From the NCBI GenBank assembly GCA_964418425.1, contig CAYQLT010000002.1, forward strand, positions 1 through 64,000: a DNA stretch of 64,000 bases, read 5' to 3'. A program made the translations under genes and the position numbers. The stretch comes from CAYQLT01 sp964418425. Its GTDB lineage: Bacteria; Bacillota; Limnochordia; Limnochordales; Geochordaceae. Below, in pieces: positions 50,850 to 59,247 of the stretch. Position 1 is the first letter of the stretch. Each line of letters opens with the position of its first letter. Below the pieces are notes generated by a model. That model worked only from the letters and a program-made list of their open reading frames with translations. It was not told the DNA's origin and did not search any database.

Positions 50850-50963
50850 TCAACCCTGCCGCTGCTTGTGCTTGGGGTTGCTGCAGATGACCATCACGTG
50901 CCCGTGCCGCCGGATGATCCGACACTTCTCGCAGATCCGCTTGACCGACGCTCTGACCTTCAT
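50850..50963 (-). CDS. rpmJ: 50S ribosomal protein L36
   Basis: 37 residues, the full protein: MKVRASVKRICEKCRIIRR to KHKQRQG. C11, C14, C27 and H32 bind zinc. It is inside a longer open frame whose upstream part is noncoding. Confidence 0.96.
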   Translation of the reverse strand: MKVRASVKRICEKCRIIRRHGHVMVICSNPKHKQRQG

Positions 50964-51058
50964 CCTTCGTACCCCGATCCTTTCGGGCAGGCAATACAAA
51001 ACGGCCCTCCCGCCCCCGCCGCCAGGCCCTGTGCGGCCCCCGTGCAGGACGGGCTTCG

Positions 51059-51277
51059 TCACCGCTTGCGGTAGACGATGCGGCCGCGGGTGAGGTCGTA
51101 AGGCGAAAGCTGAACCGTTACCCGATCGCCGGGAAGGATACGGATGAAGTTCATCCGCATCTTGCCCGAGATGTGGGCCAGAACCCGGTGTCCGTTCTCC
51201 AGTTCCACCCGAAACATGGCATTGGGTAACGGCTCGATCACGGTGCCCTCCACCTCAATGACGTCCTGCCTGCCCAT
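51059..51277 (-). CDS. infA: Translation initiation factor IF-1
   Basis: 72 residues, one S1-type OB fold. DVIEVEGTVIEPLPNAMFRVELENGHRVLAHISGKMRMNFIRILPGDRVTVQLSPYDLTRGRIVYR is near-identical to the bacterial consensus. It occupies the A site during initiation. Confidence 0.97.
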   Translation of the reverse strand: MGRQDVIEVEGTVIEPLPNAMFRVELENGHRVLAHISGKMRMNFIRILPGDRVTVQLSPYDLTRGRIVYRKR

Positions 51278-51302
51278 AGCCTCATCCTCTCAATTTGCCG
51301 GC

Positions 51303-51683
51303 TCACGACGGCCCGGCTCCGGACAGGCTCTCCCCGCCTTCGGCCGGGCCTCGGCCCACCAGGCTGCATAACGCCTGGTAGATCTGGCTGTCGCTTACAG
51401 GCTCGCCCTGCTCCAACCGCCGGGCGACCTCCTCCGCCACCCGGTCGTGAATCCATAGGTGGCGAGGGTTTTTCGCCTTGGCCCGCTCCACCCGCCGGTA
51501 GCGTCCGTCCGCCACCAGGACCCGGCCGTCCGTCCGTACGCCCACCACCAGATACGGCCGGCCCGTATCCCGCCCGGCCCGGGCTGTCACCAACTGCCCC
51601 AGGCGCAACGCCGGCGGGGGCTGCCCGGCAGGTCGAGGGGTTGGCTCGGTCCCAGAACCCTTCATACTGTACCACAACATCAC
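51303..51683 (-). CDS. KOW-domain RNA-binding protein (YlxB/L14e-like)
   Basis: About 126 residues. The core LGQLVTARAGRDTGRPYLVVGVRTDGRVLVADGRYRRVERAKAKNPRHL is the KOW domain of a small protein found between map and infA in Bacillota; it probably binds RNA or the ribosome. The C-terminal 50 residues are longer than usual. GTG at 51683 overlaps the map stop. Confidence 0.87.
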   Translation of the reverse strand: MMLWYSMKGSGTEPTPRPAGQPPPALRLGQLVTARAGRDTGRPYLVVGVRTDGRVLVADGRYRRVERAKAKNPRHLWIHDRVAEEVARRLEQGEPVSDSQIYQALCSLVGRGPAEGGESLSGAGPS

Positions 51684-52426
51684 GGAACTGACAGCAATAC
51701 CGGGCCGTTCTCGCCGATGGCCACCGTGTGCTCGAAATGGGCGGAGCGGCTCCCGTCCGCCGTCACCGCCGTCCAGCGGTCCTCCCGAATGCGGACTTCC
51801 GGGCCACCCTCGTTCACCATCGGCTCGATGGCCAGCGTCATGCCGGGCCGCAGCCGAGGCCCCCGCCCGGGCTCACCGTAATTGGGCACCTGCGGGTCCT
51901 CGTGCATGCTGCGCCCGATGCCATGCCCCACAAACTCCCGAACCACCGAAAACCCTGCCGCTTCCACCACCTTCTGGATGGCGTGGCCGATATCGCTGAC
52001 TCGGTTACCCGCCCGGGCCTGCTCGATGCCGGCCCAAAGGGCCGCCTCCGTCACCTCCAGCAACCGGCGGGCCCCCTCGTCCGCCTCACCCACCACGAAC
52101 GTATACGCCCCGTCGCTGTGGTATCCGTCGAGAAACACCCCGACGTCCACCGAGACGATATCTCCCAAAGCCAGCCGCCGGGGCCCGGGGATCCCGTGCA
52201 CCACCTCGTCGTTAACCGACGTGCAGATGCTGGCCGGAAATCCCCGGTAGCCCTTAAAGGATGGTCGACCACCCGCCGCTCGGATCACCTCTTCGGCGAG
52301 GGCTTCCAGCTCGGCCGTGGTCACTCCCGGCCGGATATGTTCCCCCAAAGTCGCCAGAACCCGGGCGACCACCCTCCCGGCCTCTCGCATCCGCTGGATC
52401 TCGTCCGCCCGCTTGATCACGATCAT
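51680..52426 (-). CDS. map: Methionine aminopeptidase, type I
   Basis: 248 residues; removes the N-terminal Met from new proteins. Metal ligands appear in VSVDVGVFLDGYHSDGAYTF (D94, D105), FVGHGIGRSMHEDPQVPNYG, and the Glu residues of LAIEPM and HFEHTVAI. The start overlaps the adk stop (ATGA). Confidence 0.95.
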   Translation of the reverse strand: MIVIKRADEIQRMREAGRVVARVLATLGEHIRPGVTTAELEALAEEVIRAAGGRPSFKGYRGFPASICTSVNDEVVHGIPGPRRLALGDIVSVDVGVFLDGYHSDGAYTFVVGEADEGARRLLEVTEAALWAGIEQARAGNRVSDIGHAIQKVVEAAGFSVVREFVGHGIGRSMHEDPQVPNYGEPGRGPRLRPGMTLAIEPMVNEGGPEVRIREDRWTAVTADGSRSAHFEHTVAIGENGPVLLSVP

Positions 52427-53139
52427 ATGAGGCTGCTCGCTTCGCCCTGCCCCGCCCATCGGCCGGATGGTCGGGCCCGGACTCCCACGCCTTGCAGGCC
52501 GGCCAGGATCCGCTGGAAGACCTCCTCCACCGTGCCGTTGCCGTCCACGTCCAGGCGGATCCCCCGTTCTGCGTAGTAGTCCAGCAGAGGCCGCGTGTTG
52601 GTCTCGTACACCACAATCCTCTGCCGGACGACCTCCTCGCTGTCGTCCGCCCGCTGGGCCAACGGCCCGCCGCACTGGGGACAGCGCGTCAGAAGGCTGC
52701 CGTCTTCACCCCGTGGCTCCCCGGCCCCGTAGGTGGCCCCGCACTCCGTACACACACGCCGGTTGGTGATGCGGCGCACCGCCATCTCCTCGGGCACCAC
52801 CAGGTGGATGGCCGCATCCAGGGTCTGCCCCTCCTGGCGCAGCGCCGCGTCCAGCTGCCGGGCCTGTTCCAGGTTGCGGGGAAAGCCGTCCAGCACAAAC
52901 CCCCGCCGACAGTCTGCGGCCTCGATGCGCTCGCGGACGATGCCCACCGTCACCTCGTCGGGCACCAGTTCTCCCTGCTCCATATAAGCCTTGGCCCGCC
53001 GCCCCAACGGTGTGCCCAGCTGGACTGCCTGTCGGAAGATGGCGCCCGTGGATATGTGAGGAACCCCGAAGTGCGCGCCCAGCCGTTCGGCCTGCGTCCC
53101 CTTACCCGCCCCCGGCAACCCCAGCATCACCGCGCGCAT
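52423..53139 (-). CDS. adk: Adenylate kinase, zinc-LID form
   Basis: 238 residues. P-loop GLPGAGKGT at 7-15, the NMP-binding part VPHISTGAIFRQA, GFVLDGFPRN, and a LID with four Cys (C130, C133, C153, C156) that binds zinc, as in Gram-positive and thermophile enzymes. It balances AMP, ADP and ATP. Between secY and map as usual. Confidence 0.95.
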   Translation of the reverse strand: MRAVMLGLPGAGKGTQAERLGAHFGVPHISTGAIFRQAVQLGTPLGRRAKAYMEQGELVPDEVTVGIVRERIEAADCRRGFVLDGFPRNLEQARQLDAALRQEGQTLDAAIHLVVPEEMAVRRITNRRVCTECGATYGAGEPRGEDGSLLTRCPQCGGPLAQRADDSEEVVRQRIVVYETNTRPLLDYYAERGIRLDVDGNGTVEEVFQRILAGLQGVGVRARPSGRWAGQGEASSLI

Positions 53140-53188
53140 CTCGACCCCCGTCCCACGGCCCGGCGGCCATCTCGCCCGGCTTCTTCCC

Positions 53189-54457
53189 TCAACGCAAGAA
53201 ACCTTCGTACTGGCGCATGAGCAGGTGAGCCTCGATCTGCTTGAGGGTGTCCAGCGCAACACCAACCACGATGAGCAGGCCGGTTCCGCCGAAACTGATG
53301 AAAGAGCGCGGTACCTGGGTAATCCCGGCCATGACGTAGGGCAGCACGGCGATGAAGGCCAAAAACAGCGCACCCACCACGGTGATCCGGGTCAGGATGC
53401 GGTCCAGAAACTCGGCGGTCGGCTGGCCCGGCCGGATGCCCGGAATGAACCCACCGTACTTCTTCATGTTGTCCGCCACATCCCGGGGATTGAAGGTGAC
53501 CGCCGTATAAAAGAACGTAAAGAAAATCACGAGAATCACGTACAGACTGTTATAAAACGGCGTGCCGAACCCCAACCAGCGGTTGATGAACTCCGTTCCT
53601 GGCACGAACTGGCTGATGGTGAGGGGAAAGGTGAGCACCGATGCGGCAAAGATGATGGGAATCACCCCTGCCTGGTTGACCCGCATGGGGATGTGGGTGC
53701 TCTGCCCCCCGTACATCCTTCGCCCCACAACCCTTCGGGCATACTGCACCGGAATGCGCCGCTGGCCTTCCTGCATCAGCACCACCGCCGCCACCAGCGC
53801 CACCGCCAGGGCGCCGAACACCACCAGGCTCACGATGCTGATGCCGCCTTCGCCCAGCGCCCGTGCCACATTGACGGCTCCGGCCGGAAGCCTGGCCACG
53901 ATGCCCGCGAAGATGATGAGCGATATCCCGTTCCCGATGCCGTTTTCGGATATCTTCTCCCCCATCCACATGAGCAGGGTCGTCCCCGCCGCCAGCGTCA
54001 CCACGATGAGGGTCATGGTGAAGAAGCTCGGGTCATAGATGACCCCGCTGGCCCGGGCCAGCGCGGTCACGCCGATGGCCTGCACCAGCGCCAGGACGAT
54101 GGTGCCGTACCGGGAATACTGGGAAAGCTGCTTGCGCCCCTCGACGCCCTCTTTGGCCAGCTCCTCCCAACGGGGGATCACGATGGTGAGGAGCTGCACG
54201 ATGATGGAGGACGTGATGTAGGGAGTGACGCTCATGGCGAAGATGGAGAAGTTGGTCAGCGCCCCGCCGGCGAACAGGTCCAGGAATCCGAAAACGTTGG
54301 CCGAGCCTGTCCGCAGACGTTCTGCCAGGGCAGCGGCGTCAACCCCCGGAACCGGTATGTAGGAGCCCAGGCGGAAGATGGCCAGCATGGCCAGGGTGTA
54401 AAGCAGCTTGGAGCGCAGGTCTTCCAGGCGAACCGCGCTGCGCAGCGATTCGATCAC
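53189..54457 (-). CDS. secY: Protein translocase subunit SecY
   Basis: 422 residues, ten membrane helices. LYTLAMLAIFRLGSYIPVPG, FLDLFAGGALTNFSIFAMSVTPYITSSIIVQLL (plug and TM2) and the cytoplasmic loop IPVQYARRVVGRRMYGGQSTHIPMRVNQAGVIPIIFA are diagnostic. The channel for secreted and membrane proteins. Overlaps rplO by four bases. Confidence 0.97.
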   Translation of the reverse strand: MIESLRSAVRLEDLRSKLLYTLAMLAIFRLGSYIPVPGVDAAALAERLRTGSANVFGFLDLFAGGALTNFSIFAMSVTPYITSSIIVQLLTIVIPRWEELAKEGVEGRKQLSQYSRYGTIVLALVQAIGVTALARASGVIYDPSFFTMTLIVVTLAAGTTLLMWMGEKISENGIGNGISLIIFAGIVARLPAGAVNVARALGEGGISIVSLVVFGALAVALVAAVVLMQEGQRRIPVQYARRVVGRRMYGGQSTHIPMRVNQAGVIPIIFAASVLTFPLTISQFVPGTEFINRWLGFGTPFYNSLYVILVIFFTFFYTAVTFNPRDVADNMKKYGGFIPGIRPGQPTAEFLDRILTRITVVGALFLAFIAVLPYVMAGITQVPRSFISFGGTGLLIVVGVALDTLKQIEAHLLMRQYEGFLR

Positions 54458-54909
54458 GTCTCGATCACCTCGGCGGTCCCGCCGGCCGCCCGTATCTTCT
54501 CGGCAGCCTGGCGGGAAAACCGATGGGCTCGCACCAAAAGCGGCCGATCCAGCTCGCCCTCCCCCAGCACCTTCAGCCCATCCTTGAGGTCCCGCACCAG
54601 ACGCCGCTTCAGCAGCTCCTCGGGGGTAACCGTCGCGCCCCCCTCGAAATGGCGCCCCAGGTCACCCACGTTGATGATGGCGAACTCCTTGCGGAAGGGT
54701 GCGTTGCTGAACCGCCGCAGCTTGGGCAAGCGCCGATGCAGCGGCGTCTGGCCACCCTCGAACCCCGGGCCCTTGCCCCCTCCGGAGCGTGCCAGCTGGC
54801 CCTTATGGCCCCGGGTAGCTGTCTTGCCATGGCCGGAGCCGATCCCCCGGCCCACCCGCTTGCGCCGGTGCCGGGATCCCGGAGCCGGCCGCAGGTCATG
54901 AAGCCTCAC
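54454..54909 (-). CDS. rplO: 50S ribosomal protein L15
   Basis: 151 residues. LHDLRPAPGSRHRRKRVGRGIGSGHGKTATRGHKGQLARSGGGKGPGFEGGQTPLHRRLPK is the Gly/Arg-rich extension; the C-terminal globular part ends AAEKIRAAGGTAEVIE. Overlaps both secY and rpmD. Confidence 0.97.
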   Translation of the reverse strand: MRLHDLRPAPGSRHRRKRVGRGIGSGHGKTATRGHKGQLARSGGGKGPGFEGGQTPLHRRLPKLRRFSNAPFRKEFAIINVGDLGRHFEGGATVTPEELLKRRLVRDLKDGLKVLGEGELDRPLLVRAHRFSRQAAEKIRAAGGTAEVIET

Positions 54910-55181
54910 CCGCGATCACCCGCCCCGTCGGCCGGACTGCCTGCCCCCGCCGGACCCTGCGACGACCCGTCGTCGGCCGGTGCCTCCGTGGCCTGCGGCG
55001 CCACCGGCTCCACGCTCACCAGGTGCCGCACCTGCGCGATCATCCCCCGGAAGACGGGGGTGTCGGGGACCGTGCGGCTCTGACCCAGCCGCCGCAATCC
55101 CAGGCTGCGCAGGGTCGCCCGCTGGGACCTGCGGCTGCCGATGGCGCTTTTGCGATAGGTTATCCGCAGCGCGGCCGCCAT
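54906..55181 (-). CDS. rpmD: 50S ribosomal protein L30 with C-terminal extension
   Basis: 91 residues; the family is usually about 60. The core RITYRKSAIGSRRSQRATLRSLGLRRLGQSRTVPDTPVFRGMIAQVRHLVSVE is complete. The last 30 residues are Ala/Pro/Gly/Asp-rich and probably unstructured. It overlaps rplO and abuts rpsE. Confidence 0.95.
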   Translation of the reverse strand: MAAALRITYRKSAIGSRRSQRATLRSLGLRRLGQSRTVPDTPVFRGMIAQVRHLVSVEPVAPQATEAPADDGSSQGPAGAGSPADGAGDRG

Positions 55182-55711
55182 TACGCCGTCAGCTCCTCCA
55201 CGCTCTTGCCCCGCAACGAGGCCACGTCCTCGGGACGGCGAAGGCTGCGCAGCGCCCCCATGGTCGCCTTGACCACGTTGACCGGGTTGCGGGACCCCAT
55301 GGCCTTGGTCAGGATGTCCCGGATCCCCGCCAGCTCCACCACCGCCCGCACCGGTCCGCCCGCGATGACCCCCGTGCCGGGGGAGGCCGGCTTCAGGAGG
55401 ACCGTGGAGGCCCCAAAGGAGTAGACCACATCGTGGGGGATGGTGGTCTCGGCCAGCGGCACCTCAATGAGGTTCTTCTTGGCGTCCTCCACCGCCTTGC
55501 GGATGGCGTCGGCCACCTCCTTGGCCTTGCCCATCCCGGCGCCTACCTGGCCGCGACCGTTGCCCACCACCACCAGGACGGAGAAGCTGCGCGATCTCCC
55601 GCCCTTCACCGTCTTGGAGACGGGGTTGATGCTTACCACACGCTCTTCCAGCTCCGCCGGCTGACTCTCACGCCCGTGTCGCCCCTGTGCCACTGGACGA
55701 CCTCCCTGCAT
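55181..55711 (-). CDS. rpsE: 30S ribosomal protein S5
   Basis: 176 residues. ERVVSINPVSKTVKGGRSRSFSVLVVVGNGRGQVGAGMGKAKEVADAIRKA carries the double-stranded-RNA-binding part, and GASTVLLKPASPGTGVIAGGPVRAVVELAGIRDIL the C-domain. The first 20 residues are variable; GTG starts a few codons in are possible. Confidence 0.96.
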   Translation of the reverse strand: MQGGRPVAQGRHGRESQPAELEERVVSINPVSKTVKGGRSRSFSVLVVVGNGRGQVGAGMGKAKEVADAIRKAVEDAKKNLIEVPLAETTIPHDVVYSFGASTVLLKPASPGTGVIAGGPVRAVVELAGIRDILTKAMGSRNPVNVVKATMGALRSLRRPEDVASLRGKSVEELTA

Positions 55712-55747
55712 GACCTTACCCTGCCCGCTTCCAACCCGACAACGCGG

Positions 55748-56119
55748 TCAAAACTGCAGTCCGCCCTCTCGTGCGCCCTCGGCCACCGCCGCCACGCGAC
55801 CGTGGTAGAGAAAACCTCCCCGGTCGAAGACCACCCGGGTGACCCCCTTGTCGAGGGCACGACGGGCCAGCTCCAGCCCCACTTTCCGGGCTGCCTCCAC
55901 CTTGCCCCCGTCCGATTGCTGAAGGGTCTCCCGCAGCGCGGGGTCCAGGGTGGAGACGAAGACCAGGGTATGACCCCGGGTATCGTCCACGATCTGGGCG
56001 TACATATGCTTGAGGCTGCGGTACACCGACAGCCGGGGTCGCTCCGGTGTCCCGAACACCTTCCGGCGAACTCGAAGGTGGCGGCGCCGGCGCCGCTCCT
56101 GCCTGGTCTGCCTGCTCAT
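55748..56119 (-). CDS. rplR: 50S ribosomal protein L18
   Basis: 123 residues, 5S rRNA binding. RRRRHLRVRRKVFGTPERPRLSVYRSLKHMYAQIVDDTRGHTLVFVSTLD, then GVTRVVFDRGGFLYHGRVAAVAEGAREGGLQF at the end. It sits between rplF and rpsE. Confidence 0.97.
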   Translation of the reverse strand: MSRQTRQERRRRRHLRVRRKVFGTPERPRLSVYRSLKHMYAQIVDDTRGHTLVFVSTLDPALRETLQQSDGGKVEAARKVGLELARRALDKGVTRVVFDRGGFLYHGRVAAVAEGAREGGLQF

Positions 56120-56664
56120 CAGCGGGCCACCTTCCCCGCCTTACCCGCCTTGCGGCGGATGCGTTCCCCTTCGTAGGCGATCCCCTTGCCCAGATAGGGT
56201 TCCGCGGGCCGGATCCCGCGGATCCGCGCGGCCACCTCGCCCACCTGCTGCTTATCGCAGCCCCGAACCACGATGCGGTTGGTGGCCGGCACCTCGATCT
56301 CCACGCCTGGCGGGGGAACCACCTCCACCGGATGGGAGAACCCCACCGTCAGCACCAGCTTGTTGCCTTGCTTGGCCGCCCGGTACCCCACCCCGCTGAG
56401 CGCCAGCGTCCGGCTGTAGCCGGCAGTCACCCCGGTCACCATGTTGGCCAAAAGCGCCCGCGTCAGGCCGTGCAGCGCCCGGTGAAACTTCTCGTCGCTG
56501 GGCCGGCGCACCACGATGGCCCCATCGGTGCGTTCGATGCGCATGGCGGGATGGAAGGTGTACGACAGCTCGCCCCGAGGCCCCTTAACCCGCACGGTGG
56601 AGCCTTCGATGGCCACCTCCACACCCTGCGGGACCGGCACCGGCATCTTCCCGATACGCGACAC
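56119..56664 (-). CDS. rplF: 50S ribosomal protein L6
   Basis: 181 residues. SRIGKMPVPVPQGVEVAIEGSTVRVKGPRGELSYTF, then the second repeat ending PYLGKGIAYEGERIRRKAGKAGKVAR. GTG start with GGAGGG directly upstream; longer frames to 57252 are rejected. Shares one base with rplR. Confidence 0.96.
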   Translation of the reverse strand: MSRIGKMPVPVPQGVEVAIEGSTVRVKGPRGELSYTFHPAMRIERTDGAIVVRRPSDEKFHRALHGLTRALLANMVTGVTAGYSRTLALSGVGYRAAKQGNKLVLTVGFSHPVEVVPPPGVEIEVPATNRIVVRGCDKQQVGEVAARIRGIRPAEPYLGKGIAYEGERIRRKAGKAGKVAR

Positions 56665-56708
56665 GCGCCCTCCGTCCCCTCTACCGCGGTTGCGGACCCA
56701 ACCTGCAA

Positions 56709-57110
56709 CTACCAGACGTAGCACAAAACCTCTCCGCCGACTCCCGCCCTGCGCGCCTCCCGGTCCGTCATGACGCCCTTGGGGGTGGAGAGGATGGCCA
56801 CCCCCAGGCCCCGCATGACCCGGGGGATCCGCGCCTTGCCCGTGTACACCCTGCGGCCCGGGGTGCTCACCCGCCGCAGGCCGGTGATCACCTGGGTTCG
56901 GTCCGGTCCGTACTTCAGCACGATGCGCAGCGACTTGCCCGGACGTCCACGGTGGTCGACCACCCGGTAATCCCGGATGTAACCCTGCTCCTTCAATACC
57001 CGGGCGATCTCCGCCTTCAGCCGGGACATGGGGATGTCCACCGTCTCGTGGCGCGCGTTGGAAGCGTTTCGAATTCGTGTCAGCATGTCCGCTACCGGAT
57101 CGGTCATCAT
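56709..57110 (-). CDS. rpsH: 30S ribosomal protein S8
   Basis: 133 residues. DPVADMLTRIRNASNARHETVDIPMSRLKAEIARVLKEQGYI and the C-terminal STPKGVMTDREARRAGVGGEVLCYVW are diagnostic. Binds 16S helix 21. Confidence 0.97.
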   Translation of the reverse strand: MMTDPVADMLTRIRNASNARHETVDIPMSRLKAEIARVLKEQGYIRDYRVVDHRGRPGKSLRIVLKYGPDRTQVITGLRRVSTPGRRVYTGKARIPRVMRGLGVAILSTPKGVMTDREARRAGVGGEVLCYVW

Positions 57111-57134
57111 GGCCGGCGGTGCCTCCTTTGAGTC

Positions 57135-57320
57135 TCACCAACTGGCTTTCCGGACGCCCGGGATGAGGCCCCGGTGGGCCAGGTAGCGAAAACAGAGCCG
57201 GCAGATCTGAAACTTGCGCATGTACGCCCTGGGCCGCCCGCAGAGCTTGCACCGGCGCACCACCCGGGTCGAGAACTTGGGCGGCCGTTCGGCTTTCATG
57301 ATCAGTGCCTTTTTCGCCAA
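57135..57320 (-). CDS. rpsZ: 30S ribosomal protein S14, type Z
   Basis: 61 residues. C24, C27, C40 and C43 form the zinc site that defines the short type Z S14 of Bacillota and thermophiles. Ends YLAHRGLIPGVRKASW. Between rplE and rpsH. Confidence 0.97.
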   Translation of the reverse strand: MAKKALIMKAERPPKFSTRVVRRCKLCGRPRAYMRKFQICRLCFRYLAHRGLIPGVRKASW

Positions 57321-57357
57321 CGAACCCTACCTCCCGATGCGCTCCACCGACGTATCC

Positions 57358-57906
57358 CTACGAGGCCGCCCGCAAGGGCAAGCCCAGGAGCTTCAAGAGC
57401 TCCATGGCCTCCTCATCCGTGCGCGCGTTGGTGGCGATGGTGATGTCCATCCCCCGGATGCGGTCCACCTTGTCGTACCGGATCTCCGGAAAGATCACCT
57501 GCTCCCGGATGCCCAGGCTGTAGTTACCCCGCCCATCGAAGCTATGGGGAGACACCCCCCGGAAGTCCCGAATCCGGGGCAGGACCACGTTGAAGAGCTT
57601 ATCCAGGAAATGGTACATCCGGTCTCCCCGCAGCGTCACCTTGCAGCCGATAGGTGTCCCCGCCCGGAGCTTGAAAGCGGCGATGGATCGCTTCGCCCGG
57701 GTCACGATGGGCTTCTGCCCGCTGATGGCCGTCAAATCCGCCACCGCTGCGTCCAGTTGCTTGGGGTCGGCGATGGCCTCCCCCACCCCCATGTTGAGCA
57801 CCACCTTGGTCACCCTGGGTACCTGCATGGGGTTGCGGTAGCCGAACCGCTTCATCATCGCGGGTACCACTTCCGATCGGTACCGTTCCTTCAAGCGGGC
57901 CTCCAC
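57358..57906 (-). CDS. rplE: 50S ribosomal protein L5
   Basis: 182 residues, 5S rRNA binding. YRNPMQVPRVTKVVLNMGVGEA, RAKRSIAAFKLRAGTPIGCKVTLRGDRMYHFLDKL and FPEIRYDKVDRIRGMDITIATNARTDEEAMELLKLLGLP are the standard blocks. Confidence 0.97.
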   Translation of the reverse strand: MEARLKERYRSEVVPAMMKRFGYRNPMQVPRVTKVVLNMGVGEAIADPKQLDAAVADLTAISGQKPIVTRAKRSIAAFKLRAGTPIGCKVTLRGDRMYHFLDKLFNVVLPRIRDFRGVSPHSFDGRGNYSLGIREQVIFPEIRYDKVDRIRGMDITIATNARTDEEAMELLKLLGLPLRAAS

Positions 57907-57958
57907 AGCCTTTCGTCCCTCCGACCCTCGTCCAAAAACCGCCCTTTGGGCGGCCCGT

Positions 57959-58303
57959 TCAGTCTATCGCTTTCCCGCAACGCTTGCAAACTCGGGTCAG
58001 GCTGCCGTCCGCTCCCCGCCGACGCCCGTAGCGCGCCGGCTTGTCGCAGCTCGGGCAGACCAGCATCACCCGGGAACTGTCAATGGGCCCCGGCTTTTCC
58101 AACACGCCTCCCCGAGGGTTGGTACGGGTGGGCCGGGTGTGCCGCTTCTGGATGTTGACCCCTTCCACCACGACCCGCCTCAGCCGCGGAAACGCCTGGA
58201 GCACCTTCCCCCGCCTGCCGGCGTCGTCGCCCCGAATGACCTCCACGAGGTCTCCCTTTTTCACGTGCAGCTTCGGCTTCGCCACGGGGGCCCGACGGGC
58301 CAT
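57959..58303 (-). CDS. rplX: 50S ribosomal protein L24
   Basis: 114 residues. KLHVKKGDLVEVIRGDDAGRRGKVLQAFPRLRRVVVEGVNIQKRHTRPT is a KOW domain. A C-terminal zinc ribbon follows (CPSCDKPARYGRR to CKRCG), seen in many Bacillota L24. The start is one base after the rplN end. Confidence 0.96.
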   Translation of the reverse strand: MARRAPVAKPKLHVKKGDLVEVIRGDDAGRRGKVLQAFPRLRRVVVEGVNIQKRHTRPTRTNPRGGVLEKPGPIDSSRVMLVCPSCDKPARYGRRRGADGSLTRVCKRCGKAID

Positions 58304-58672
58304 TTACAGCACCTCCGGCGCCAGGGAAAGGATCTTCATGAAGTTCTTGTCCCGGAGCTCCCGGGCCACCGGCCCGAAGATCCGGGTTCCCCTGGGGTTT
58401 TCGTCGTCTGCCAGGATCACGGCGGCGTTGTCGTCAAAGCGGATCTGGCTGCCGTCCCGCCTGCGGATCGGGTCTTTGGTACGCACGACCACAGCCTTGA
58501 CGATCTCGTGCTCTTTCACCATCCCCCCGGGGATGGCCTCCTTCACGGAGCAGACGATGACGTCTCCCACGCCGGCGTACCGCCGACGAGATCCCCCCAG
58601 GACCCGGATGCATAAAAGAGACCGGGCTCCCGTGTTGTCTGCGACGTTCAAGATGCTCTCCTGCTGAATCAT
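58304..58672 (-). CDS. rplN: 50S ribosomal protein L14
   Basis: 122 residues. IQQESILNVADNTGARSLLCIRVLGGSRRRYAGVGDVIVCSVKEA and NPRGTRIFGPVARELRDKNFMKILSLAPEVL. Binds 23S rRNA at the subunit interface. Confidence 0.97.
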   Translation of the reverse strand: MIQQESILNVADNTGARSLLCIRVLGGSRRRYAGVGDVIVCSVKEAIPGGMVKEHEIVKAVVVRTKDPIRRRDGSQIRFDDNAAVILADDENPRGTRIFGPVARELRDKNFMKILSLAPEVL

Positions 58673-58696
58673 CGGACTCCCAACCTACCCTGCGTC

Positions 58697-59023
58697 TCAG
58701 CGAGCCCGCTCCAAAATCTGCACGACCCTCCAGCGCTTCTCTTTACTGAGCGGCCGGGTTTCCATGATCAGCACCCGGTCACCCTCCCGGCACTCGTTGT
58801 GTTCGTCGTGGGCCTTGAACCGTCGCGTTCGCTTCAGCGTCTTCCCCAGCAGCGGGTGCGTGACGGTGCGGGTGACCTCCACCACCACGGTCTTGTTCAT
58901 CTTGTTGGAGACGACCCGGCCCTCCCGCACCTTCCGCCGGCCCCGCACCGGCTTTTCGCCGGTCTCGGCCTGGGCCTCTCTGGGCGCCTGCGCTCCCGTC
59001 GCTTCCGGTTCGGCCACCATCAT
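58697..59023 (-). CDS. rpsQ: 30S ribosomal protein S17 with N-terminal extension
   Basis: 108 residues against a usual 85. The core begins at about residue 29: RRKVREGRVVSNKMNKTVVVEVTRTVTHPLLGKTLKRTRRFKAHDEHNECREGDRV. The first 28 residues are Ala/Glu/Gly-rich. It overlaps rpmC by four bases, which supports the long start. Confidence 0.95.
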   Translation of the reverse strand: MMVAEPEATGAQAPREAQAETGEKPVRGRRKVREGRVVSNKMNKTVVVEVTRTVTHPLLGKTLKRTRRFKAHDEHNECREGDRVLIMETRPLSKEKRWRVVQILERAR

Positions 59024-59247
59024 CCGCCCTTCGCCGCCTTCCTGGCAAGCTCCCGCTCTCGCATCACCGTCAGCACCCGCGCGATGTCCTTGCGCACCTG
59101 GCGAAACCGCATCGGGTTACCCAACTGTCCCACCGCTTTCTGAAAGCGGAGGTTGAACAGCTCTGTCTTCAGTTCCCCCAGGCGTGTCGCCAGGTCCTGA
59201 TCACTCAGCTCCCGCAGCTCCTTGGCTTTCAATGGGGCTTTCACCAC
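59020..59247 (-). CDS. rpmC: 50S ribosomal protein L29
   Basis: 75 residues or fewer. KAKELRELSDQDLATRLGELKTELFNLRFQKAVGQLGNPMRFRQVRKDIARVLTVMRERE is the family two-helix hairpin near the tunnel exit. Starts at GTG 59247, GTG 59244 or TTG 59232 all overlap the rplP end by 32-47 bases in another frame. Confidence 0.94.
   Translation of the reverse strand: MVKAPLKAKELRELSDQDLATRLGELKTELFNLRFQKAVGQLGNPMRFRQVRKDIARVLTVMRERELARKAAKGG

Noticed and set aside
53225..54901. 558-codon plus-strand frame rich in His, Gly and Asp
   Set aside because: Antisense to secY and rplO; no ribosome site or domain.
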